From CAISIP01 sp031367285 (GTDB lineage: Bacteria > Pseudomonadota > Gammaproteobacteria > Burkholderiales > Burkholderiaceae_C): 17,979 nucleotides of DNA. Under the pieces are notes generated by a model. The model saw only the letters and a list, made by a program, of their open reading frames with translations. It made no database searches and was not told the DNA's origin. Below, piece after piece: positions 6,966 to 12,557 of the stretch. Numbering within the stretch: position 1 is the first letter of the stretch; the number at the start of each line of letters is the position of its first letter. The stretch covers positions 1 to 17,979 of the forward strand of contig JANLPN010000357.1 of NCBI GenBank assembly GCA_031367285.1. Direction: 5' to 3'. Made by a program: the position numbers and the translations under genes.

Positions 6966-7409
6966 CTACTGGCCAGCGTCGATCACAAAGCTGGTGCCGC
7001 GCACGCCAAGTGTCATGCCGGGAGCCGAAAAACTCACGGCCTCAGGCGTGGCCTTGGCGATCTTGCCGGATATCACCGACAGCGTGCCTCGTTTAACCGT
7101 GGCGTCAATGGCTCCCGCATGGGTGGTGCTGTTGAAGGCGAATTTATTCAGATCCACGATCGAGTTTGGTCCGGCGGACAACAGCGTGTTGTCGCGCAAG
7201 GTAATGCCCACCGAGCCGTCCGTACCGGTAACTATGCGGTCACTGGCAAATATGCGGGTCCCAACCGGAGCATCGGACTTCTGGCCGCCGCGCTCTACCG
7301 CGACATTGCCCTTGCTGGTCTTGACGATGCCTGCGTCATCCGCAGCCCAGGCGACATTGCCCAAAAGCGCCAGCACGCAGGCCCAGCCCGCCAGTTTGCG
7401 CAGCTTCAT
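6966..7409 (-). CDS. FecR-domain periplasmic protein
   Basis: The 147-residue protein has a cleavable signal peptide (about 1-22, ending AWA) and then a FecR-type beta-rich domain with VGTRIFASDRIVTGTDGS (49-66), a DNTLLSAGPNS turn (73-83) and the closing GMTLGVRGTSFVI (131-143). It has no membrane helix of its own and no sigma-binding N-terminal domain, so it is not a FecR anti-sigma factor. It is a stand-alone periplasmic domain of the kind often found near CHASE2 or cyclase genes. The start is strongly supported by a seven-base Shine-Dalgarno AAGGAGG (complement of 7418-7424), 8 bases before the ATG. It is first in a two-gene unit with the ompA-like gene and divergent from the RsbW-like ATPase gene, with 38 bases between starts. 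Its ligand is unknown. Confidence 0.88.
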   Translation of the reverse strand: MKLRKLAGWACVLALLGNVAWAADDAGIVKTSKGNVAVERGGQKSDAPVGTRIFASDRIVTGTDGSVGITLRDNTLLSAGPNSIVDLNKFAFNSTTHAGAIDATVKRGTLSVISGKIAKATPEAVSFSAPGMTLGVRGTSFVIDAGQ

Positions 7410-7417
7410 TTGATCTG

Positions 7418-7424
7418 CCTCCTT
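7418..7424 (-). promoter_or_regulatory. Perfect Shine-Dalgarno of the fecR-like gene
   Basis: The minus strand reads AAGGAGG, 8 bases before the ATG. It is among the strongest ribosome binding sites in the window, while the divergent ATPase gene 38 bases away has none visible. A TATAGT -10 candidate for the fecR-like gene (complement of 7462-7467) would lie inside the ATPase coding region. Confidence 0.6.
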
Positions 7425-7447
7425 TTGACTGTTCTAATCCATAGTCG

Positions 7448-7873
7448 ATGTCTGCCGCACCACTATACAGTTTCCCCGCGCGAATGGAATCCCTGGCGCC
7501 CGCCTTGGCCTACCTGAAGCAAGCGTCATCGGGCGCCGACCCTGCAACGGCCTTGCGCGCCGAAACAGCGCTTGAAGAACTGCTAACCAACAGTGTGACG
7601 CATGGTGGTGCCGGGCAGCTTGTATCGGCATCGGTCTGGCTGGGGGTCGCAGTTCACGGTGAGGTTTTGAGGCTGCGTTACGAAGATGCGTGCCCCGCTT
7701 TCGATCCTTTGCCGGTTATCGAGTCGGCCTTGCAACTGATCCAGAATCCGGCCGAACACAGGCCAGTGGGCGGGCTTGGCCTGCTGATGGTGTACCGGCT
7801 GGCGGAAGACTTTCGCTATGCATGGGAGAACGGGCACAATTGCGTGGACCTGTCGTTCCTGGCGCGCAGATAG
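7448..7873 (+). CDS. RsbW/SpoIIAB-like ATP-binding serine kinase (HATPase_c_2)
   Basis: The 141-residue GHKL ATPase is of the anti-sigma kinase type, expected to phosphorylate a STAS serine and to bind STAS or another target. The N box is ALEELLTNSVTHG (Glu43/Glu44, Asn48). The G1 region is YEDACPAFDP, where Asp80 is kept but the usual glycine position carries Cys82. The G2 region is VGGLGLLMVYRLAEDFRY (glycines 108, 109 and 111). There is no transmembrane segment. The start at 7448 keeps the conserved N-terminal strand FPARMESL; I see no good Shine-Dalgarno before it. It is the kinase part of the partner switch whose STAS and phosphatase parts lie at 2754-6299 on the same strand. Its stop is 4 bases from the convergent Bug gene, so it is a single-gene unit. 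No sigma factor gene is nearby, so the target is unknown. Confidence 0.82.
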   Translation: MSAAPLYSFPARMESLAPALAYLKQASSGADPATALRAETALEELLTNSVTHGGAGQLVSASVWLGVAVHGEVLRLRYEDACPAFDPLPVIESALQLIQNPAEHRPVGGLGLLMVYRLAEDFRYAWENGHNCVDLSFLARR

Positions 7874-7877
7874 ACTG

Positions 7878-8861
7878 TCAATCCACCTTGGCGCCCGACG
7901 CTTTGACGACCTTCTCGTACTTCGCCAGCTCGTCTTTCATGAATACGCCAAACTGCTCGGGTGTGGTGGGCACGGGTTCAGCCATCAACGCGGCAAAGCG
8001 GCTTTTGGCCTCCGGGCTGTTCAGCGCGGCGACAAAGGCCTGGTTGAGTTTGGCAATGACTTCCTTCGGGGTGCCGGCCGGTGCCACCAGGCCCCACCAG
8101 GTATCCACGGCAAAGCCGTTCAGCGCCTCGCTCACGGCCGGCACATCGGGCAGCGCCGGGCTGCGATGCGCGGTGGTCACGGCCAGCGCCCTGATCTTGC
8201 CGCCCTTGATGTTGGTGGCTGCGCTGGCCAGGTTGTCGAAGTTGAAATCCACCTGGCCCGAGAGCAGCGCCAGTTGCGCCGGAGCACCACCGTTGTAGGG
8301 AATGTGCACCGCAAAGATACCGGCCTGCGCCTTGAACATCTCGCCCGCCAGGTGGCCCCCGCTGCCATTGCCGCCGGACCCGTAGTTGAGCTTGCCGGGG
8401 TTGGCCTTGGCGTATTTTATGAGGTCGGCCAGGTTGTTGATCCCCAGCCGGTTGGCCGTGTCGGTGTTGACCACCAGCACATTGGGTACCCGCACCATCT
8501 GCGTGACCGGCGCAAAGTCGGTCATCACGTTGAACGGCATCTTGTTGTACAGCCAAGGATTGATGGCGTGGGTGGCCAATGCCGAGATGCCTATGGTCAG
8601 CCCGTCGGGGGCAGCTTTGGCAACCAGGTCAACCCCAATGTTGCCGCCGCCTCCGGGCCGGTTCTCGATGATCACGGGGCCCAGGCTGTCCTTGACGCGT
8701 TCCGCCAGCAAACGTGCGGTTACGTCGATCGGTCCACCGGCAGCGTACGGCACGATGATGCGTATCGGCCGGGTTTGGGCGCAAGCCATCTGCGGGGCCA
8801 GGTTAATGGTTGCGGCCAGGACGGCTACGCGTGCCAGCACCGCGAGCAATGTGAATTTCAT
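7878..8861 (-). CDS. Bug/TctC-family periplasmic solute-binding protein (1)
   Basis: The 327-residue protein has a signal peptide (about 1-28, ending ACAQ) and the tripartite-tricarboxylate-transporter receptor fold: IRIIVPYAAGGPIDVTAR (34-51), VIIENRPGGGGNIG, AAPDG, YGSGGNGSGGHLAGEMF, HIPYNGG and GQVDFNFDN. These proteins bind small carboxylates or related metabolites with a closed water-lined pocket. The ligand cannot be deduced. No TctA/TctB membrane genes are adjacent, so it is an orphan receptor, as is common in Burkholderiales. Its stop lies 4 bases from the stop of the convergent ATPase gene. Upstream, a 166-base gap separates it from a divergent small secreted protein gene. Confidence 0.93.
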   Translation of the reverse strand: MKFTLLAVLARVAVLAATINLAPQMACAQTRPIRIIVPYAAGGPIDVTARLLAERVKDSLGPVIIENRPGGGGNIGVDLVAKAAPDGLTIGISALATHAINPWLYNKMPFNVMTDFAPVTQMVRVPNVLVVNTDTANRLGINNLADLIKYAKANPGKLNYGSGGNGSGGHLAGEMFKAQAGIFAVHIPYNGGAPAQLALLSGQVDFNFDNLASAATNIKGGKIRALAVTTAHRSPALPDVPAVSEALNGFAVDTWWGLVAPAGTPKEVIAKLNQAFVAALNSPEAKSRFAALMAEPVPTTPEQFGVFMKDELAKYEKVVKASGAKVD

Positions 8862-8984
8862 GCCGCCATTGTGCCCAATCGGGTCGGTGCCAATGGATCG
8901 GGCCGTTGGTGCTTGCAGGTTTACCCTGAGTTACACATCACTGCCTGCTGCGTGTCGCCGTATCGGTGTGGCAAACGTTAACGG

Positions 8985-9006
8985 GGCATGGAGATTTTTC
9001 CATGCC
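8985..9006 (+). promoter_or_regulatory. Perfect 8-bp hairpin upstream of the small secreted protein gene
   Basis: GGCATGGA-N6-TCCATGCC forms an 8-bp perfect stem with a T-rich six-base loop, ending 21 bases before the ATG. A CGTTAACG palindrome lies about 10 bases 5' of it. There is no T-run after the stem, so it is not a standard terminator. It could be a leader-RNA hairpin near the ribosome binding site (AGGA at 9017-9020) or a protein binding site. Confidence 0.45.
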
Positions 9007-9027
9007 ACGCATGAACAGGACACGCCC

Positions 9028-9381
9028 ATGAAAATCAACACGTTGCTGCTGCTTGCCGCTATCGGAGTTGGCGGTGCCGCCTTCGCCCAAACCACGCCTG
9101 CTGCGCCCACGGACCCTACCGCCACGCCACGCATAGACAAACGACAGGTCAACCAGCAAAAGCGCATCGACCAGGGCGTGGCTTCCGGCAGCCTGACACC
9201 CAAAGAAACCGCGCGGCTCACGGCAGAGCTGCAACGCACGGCCAAAGTTGAAGAAAAAGCCAAGGCCGACGGTGTGGTGACCAAGAAAGAACGGACAGTC
9301 CTGAAACACCGGGAGAACGTGGCCAGCAAACGTATCGCCCGCCAAAAACACGACCGCCAGAAAGTGGCCCCGGCCGTTTGA
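9028..9381 (+). CDS. Small secreted helical protein with internal duplication, unknown function
   Basis: The 117-residue protein has a clear signal peptide (1-20, ending AFA) followed by a Thr/Pro/Ala linker and a basic, helical, cysteine-free domain (about 35-112). Two half-motifs with spacing 28 can be seen: SGSLTPKETARL (53-64) and ADGVVTKKERTVL (80-92). Both follow the pattern G-x-(L/V)-T-x-K-E, and the second is like an EF-hand loop in having D-G before the turn. I recognise the pattern as recurrent in proteobacterial periplasmic proteins but know no function. AGGA at 9017-9020 lies 7 bases before the ATG and supports the start; the open frame runs upstream but has no coding look. It converges on the second Bug gene with 24 bases between stops and has no operon partner. 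Confidence 0.75.
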   Translation: MKINTLLLLAAIGVGGAAFAQTTPAAPTDPTATPRIDKRQVNQQKRIDQGVASGSLTPKETARLTAELQRTAKVEEKAKADGVVTKKERTVLKHRENVASKRIARQKHDRQKVAPAV

Positions 9382-9405
9382 CCGGCGCGGCCGCAACGGG
9401 CGTGC

Positions 9406-10401
9406 TCAATCGAGTTTGGCGCCGGTGCGTTTGATTACTGGCTCCCATTTAGCCGATTCGTCAGCCATCAGTTTCGCAAACTGCTCCGGCGTCCCGCCCG
9501 CCGCATCCAGCCCGGCGGTCTTGAAACGCTCCTTGACCTGGGGGTCGTTCATCGCGGCATTGATGGCCGCATTGATGCGCTCGACGATGGGCCGCGGTGT
9601 GCCTGCAGCCACCAGCACACCGTTCCAGGCAATGGCCTCGAAGTTCTTCAACTCCTTGATGCCGCTCTCCGAGACGGTGGGTATATTGGGGGTCAAGGCG
9701 TAGCGCTGTGTGCCGGTTACGGCAATCGCCTTCATGCGGCCGGCCGCGATCTGCGGCGTGATGACGGTGGGCACGGTGGCCAGGATTTGTGTTTCGCCGC
9801 TGGCCGTAGCCAACACCGCGGGCGGGCCACCGTTAAACGGGATGTGTACCGCAAAAGTTCCGGTCAGCGCCTTTACGTATTCCATCGTCAGGTGCGACGA
9901 GCTGCCATTGCCGACTGACGCGAAGTTGTACTTGCCGGGATTGGCCCGCAAAACCTCGACCAACTCCTTCATGTTGCTGGCGGGAAAGCCAGCGCTGACC
10001 GCGATAAGGTTGGGCTGGGAGGTTGTCAGCACCACCGGCTGCAGATCACGCGCCGGGTTGTACGGTAATTTGCCATACAGAAAAGGCGCATAAGACAGCG
10101 GCCCGTTGTACGACATGGCCCAGGTGTAACCATCGGGAGCGCTCTTGGCGACTTCATTGGTTCCCAGTGTTCCTCCGGCTGCGGGGCGGTTGTCCACAAT
10201 GATGGGCTGACCCAGTATGTCCTTGAGTTTGTCCTGCATGGAGCGAGCTATTACGTCCAGCGAAGACCCGGCCGGTGCCACCACGATCCAGCGTATCGGT
10301 TTGGACGGAAAAGCCTGGGCCATCACGCTGCCCGAAACCAGCGCCGCTACACCGGCGACGGCCCATAGAAGCAGGACTTTGCGGCGCACAGCATGTTTCA
10401 T
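9406..10401 (-). CDS. Bug/TctC-family periplasmic solute-binding protein (2)
   Basis: The family fold is seen in IRWIVVAPAGSSLDVIAR, IIVDNRPAAGGTLG, SAPDGYTW, NFASVGNGSSSHL, HIPFNGG and VPTVI. The usual GG before the ligand-binding loop is changed to GSS. I chose the start at 10401 (331 aa, MKHAVRRKVLLLW) because it gives a normal signal peptide and has GAAGG 7 bases upstream. A longer frame starting at 10467 overlaps the reductase stop as ATGA, which could mean translational coupling, but would put 22 polar residues before the signal peptide. It lies directly downstream of the reductase gene on the same strand and is probably co-transcribed. No permease gene is near. Confidence 0.9.
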   Translation of the reverse strand: MKHAVRRKVLLLWAVAGVAALVSGSVMAQAFPSKPIRWIVVAPAGSSLDVIARSMQDKLKDILGQPIIVDNRPAAGGTLGTNEVAKSAPDGYTWAMSYNGPLSYAPFLYGKLPYNPARDLQPVVLTTSQPNLIAVSAGFPASNMKELVEVLRANPGKYNFASVGNGSSSHLTMEYVKALTGTFAVHIPFNGGPPAVLATASGETQILATVPTVITPQIAAGRMKAIAVTGTQRYALTPNIPTVSESGIKELKNFEAIAWNGVLVAAGTPRPIVERINAAINAAMNDPQVKERFKTAGLDAAGGTPEQFAKLMADESAKWEPVIKRTGAKLD

Positions 10402-10408
10402 TGGAATA

Positions 10409-10461
10409 CCTTCGCCCCGCGGGCTGCGGTGCGAGCTAGTCTGGGAGCGATCCGGCACGGC
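10409..10461 (+). repeat. Possible degenerate copy of the palindromic repeat
   Basis: Between the reductase stop and the second Bug start, the plus strand reads CCTTCGCC, then a GC-rich patch, then TCTGGGAGCGATCCGGC. This resembles the order CTTCGCC, CCCCC-GA-GGGGG, CTTGGGAGCGGCCCGGC at 16932-16986, but the central stem is not perfect. The match is by eye and the tail is its strongest part. Confidence 0.3.
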
Positions 10462-10463
10462 GC

Positions 10464-11492
10464 TCATGATCTGGCCTTGTCGGCTTCGGTAATAAACGAG
10501 TCGGCGTAAAACTCTTCTTCCGGCAAGCCGCCCAATTCGCTGTAGTCCTTGCGTGCCGAGTCCACCACGATGGGAGCACCGCAGGCATACACCTGGTAGC
10601 CCGAGAGATCGGGAAAATCTTCCAGCACTGCGCGGTGCACGAACCCGGTGCGGCCGGTCCAGGCATCTTCAGCGGTGGCGTCGGAAATCACCGGTATATA
10701 AGTGAGGTTGGGCATCTCCAGCAGTCTGGCCTGCACCCAGTCGTCCATGTACAGATCTTCCGGACGGCGACCGCCCCAGTACAGTGTGGCGGGGCGCGTA
10801 ATGCCCTGGAACTGCATGTGTTCGATCAGCGCCTTGATGGGCGCGAAACCAGTGCCAGACGCCAGCAGCACCATGGGCTTGTCGGACTCTTCGCGCAGGT
10901 AGAAACTGCCGAACGGGCCTTCGATGCGTTGAATCTCCTTCTCTTTCATGACGCCGAACACATGTTCGGTAAATTTGCCGCCCGGCATGTGGCGGATATG
11001 CAACTCCACGCCCGGGCCATTGTGCGGCGCATTGGCCATGGAGTAGCTGCGCCGGGAACCGTCGCGCAGCAAAAACTCCACGTACTGGCCGGCGTGGTAC
11101 ACAAAAGGGTCACTGGCCGGAAGCTGCAGCTTGATGGCCATCACGTCGTGCGACTTGCGCTCCAGCGAGGCCACGCGCGCAGGCATCTTGCGGATCGCAA
11201 AGGCCCCGGCTTCGGTCACCTGACGCGACTCCAGCACCACGTCGCTTTGCGGCACACCACAGCAGGTCAACACAAAGCCGTTGGCTTCTTCCTCGTCACT
11301 CAGTGCCTTGCTCTGGTGCGGCCCGTGTATGACCGTGCCTTCGAGTTTCTTGCATTTGCAGGAACCGCAGGCGCCATCCTTGCAGCCGTAAGGCAAGCCA
11401 ATACCCTGGCGTATGCCGGCACCCAACATGGCCTCATCGGGTTCGACGGTGAAGGTTCGCCCGCTTGGCTGGACGGAAATCTGGAATGTCAT
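10464..11492 (-). CDS. 2Fe-2S ferredoxin / FAD / NAD(P)H oxidoreductase (AscD-like)
   Basis: The 342-residue three-domain electron-transfer reductase has, first, a plant-type [2Fe-2S] ferredoxin domain (1-93) with Cys37, Cys42, Cys45 and Cys77 (CKDGACGSC, then LTC); second, an FAD domain (about 100-200) with RSYSMAN (148-154); and third, a NAD(P)H domain (about 205-335) with SGTGFAPI (212-219) and YACGAP (302-307). The layout is that of phenol hydroxylase or methane monooxygenase reductase and of CDP-6-deoxy-3,4-glucoseen reductase, the name usually transferred to Burkholderiales copies. No deoxysugar gene is in the window, so that name is doubtful; it may feed electrons to an unknown oxygenase or UbiD/UbiB-type partner. 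It is divergent from an NAD-epimerase gene. A weak AAGG lies 12 bases before the ATG. Confidence 0.88.
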   Translation of the reverse strand: MTFQISVQPSGRTFTVEPDEAMLGAGIRQGIGLPYGCKDGACGSCKCKKLEGTVIHGPHQSKALSDEEEANGFVLTCCGVPQSDVVLESRQVTEAGAFAIRKMPARVASLERKSHDVMAIKLQLPASDPFVYHAGQYVEFLLRDGSRRSYSMANAPHNGPGVELHIRHMPGGKFTEHVFGVMKEKEIQRIEGPFGSFYLREESDKPMVLLASGTGFAPIKALIEHMQFQGITRPATLYWGGRRPEDLYMDDWVQARLLEMPNLTYIPVISDATAEDAWTGRTGFVHRAVLEDFPDLSGYQVYACGAPIVVDSARKDYSELGGLPEEEFYADSFITEADKARS

Positions 11493-11553
11493 CTTTTTGT
11501 TACGCCTTGGCTTGAGTACAGGTGAGTCTTCTTTGAAACTTCGTTTTTGCTGC

Positions 11554-11580
11554 GACCAACATGCTCCGCAAATGTTGGTC
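11554..11580. promoter_or_regulatory. Perfect 9-bp inverted repeat between divergent reductase and epimerase genes
   Basis: GACCAACAT-N9-ATGTTGGTC is a perfect 9-bp inverted repeat centred about 75 bases from the reductase start and about 100 bases from the likely epimerase start. The surroundings (11493-11665) are AT-richer than the rest of the window and also hold the smaller stem AGAAG-N4-CTTCT around 11609-11622. Neither stem is followed by a T-run in either direction. The centre-to-centre spacing of 18 bases suits a dimeric regulator, so an operator is more likely than a terminator. Confidence 0.5.
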
Positions 11581-11670
11581 TTCGCTGAAAGTGGCTTTTG
11601 GTTATCCTCAGAAGATCACTTCTGCTGCAGACTCCCGATTTTGCCTTCAAACCAAAGCCCCCTAGGCGCC

Positions 11671-12555
11671 TTGCCGGCGCGGTTTCGCCGCGAGCGTGTG
11701 CTGATCGTGGGCTGCGGCGACATAGGTATGCGGGTCGCAAGCCGGTTGGCGGGCAAGGTACGGCTGCTGGCGCTGACCTCAAACCCTGGGCGGCAGGGTC
11801 AGTTGCGCAGACTCGGTATCCAGCCACTGGTGGGCAATCTGGACCAGCCCGACTCCTTGCGCCGACTGGCCGGCGTGGCGACACGGGTAGTGCATCTGGC
11901 GCCGCCGCCGGGAGAGTGCTGGGGTGACCCTCGTACCCACGCTCTGGTCTCGGCTTTGCGCCGCAGGAGGCCGCCAGCCGTACTGGTGTATGGCTCCACC
12001 AGCGGCGTGTATGGCGACTGCGTCGGCGCATTGGCCACTGAAACACGACCCCCTCGGGCCGGCACCCAGCGGGCCGGCCGGCGCCTTGACGCCGAGCGCG
12101 CCGTGCGTTTTTTGGGGCGCTCCAGCGGCGTACGCAGCAGCATCCTGCGCATCCCGGGTATTTACGCGCCCGACCGCCCCGGCGGTACACCGCGAACGCG
12201 CCTGCAAAAAGCAACCCCGGTACTGCTGGCCCAGGACGATGTCTACACCAACCATATCCACGCCGACGATCTGGCCCGTGCCTGCATCGCCGCTTTGTGG
12301 CGTGGCCGCCCTCAGCGGGTCTACAACGTCAACGACGATACCCAGCTGAAGATGGGCGACTATTTTGACCTGGCTGCCGACCTCTATGGCTTGCCTCGGC
12401 CGCCTCGCGTGGCGCGCAGCACTGCCCACAATGAACTCTCGCTGATGCTGCTGAGTTTCATGGGGGAATCGCGCCGCATGGACAACACGCGCATGAAACG
12501 GGAGCTCAGGCTGGCCCTGCTTCATTCCACGGTGGCAACTGGCCTGCTGGCCTGA
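11671..12555 (+). CDS. NAD(P)-dependent epimerase/dehydratase-like SDR (YeeZ-like)
   Basis: This atypical extended SDR has a Rossmann motif VLIVGCGDIG near its start, LVGNLD, VVHLAPPPGE, a VYGSTSGVYGD strand with the catalytic Ser/Thr region, ILRIPGIYAPDR, and NHIHADDLARAC near the substrate domain. The SDR YxxxK is not obvious: the position after YGSTSGVYGD has GTQRAGRRLDAER, so activity may differ from true epimerases, as in YeeZ-like proteins. The product is unassigned; in Burkholderiales it often neighbours the reductase found here. The start is uncertain. No ATG with a ribosome site fits. TTG 11671 gives MPARFRRERVLIVG, preceded by a poorly spaced AGGCG. TTG 11641 and ATG 11572 are alternatives, but 11572-11640 is AT-rich with rare codons. 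The stop is 2 bases from the convergent PDZ gene. Confidence 0.75.
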   Translation: MPARFRRERVLIVGCGDIGMRVASRLAGKVRLLALTSNPGRQGQLRRLGIQPLVGNLDQPDSLRRLAGVATRVVHLAPPPGECWGDPRTHALVSALRRRRPPAVLVYGSTSGVYGDCVGALATETRPPRAGTQRAGRRLDAERAVRFLGRSSGVRSSILRIPGIYAPDRPGGTPRTRLQKATPVLLAQDDVYTNHIHADDLARACIAALWRGRPQRVYNVNDDTQLKMGDYFDLAADLYGLPRPPRVARSTAHNELSLMLLSFMGESRRMDNTRMKRELRLALLHSTVATGLLA

Positions 12556-12557
12556 AG

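Noticed and set aside
6966..7409. FecR-like gene as an anti-sigma factor of an ECF/FecI system
   Set aside because: It has a cleaved signal peptide, no cytoplasmic N-terminal domain and no sigma gene near.
7818..8981. A 387-codon plus-strand open frame opposite the first Bug gene
   Set aside because: Composition is that of a complement of a Bug gene (His, Arg, Gly, Gln rich). The minus strand has the full family pattern.
10402..10467. A longer N-terminus for the second Bug protein starting with an ATGA overlap
   Set aside because: It would put 22 polar residues before a normal signal peptide, and a better ribosome site lies before 10401. Kept as an alternative.
11413..11670. An N-terminal extension of the epimerase frame
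   Set aside because: It overlaps the divergent reductase gene and then an AT-rich stretch with rare codons; the domain begins only after about 11690.
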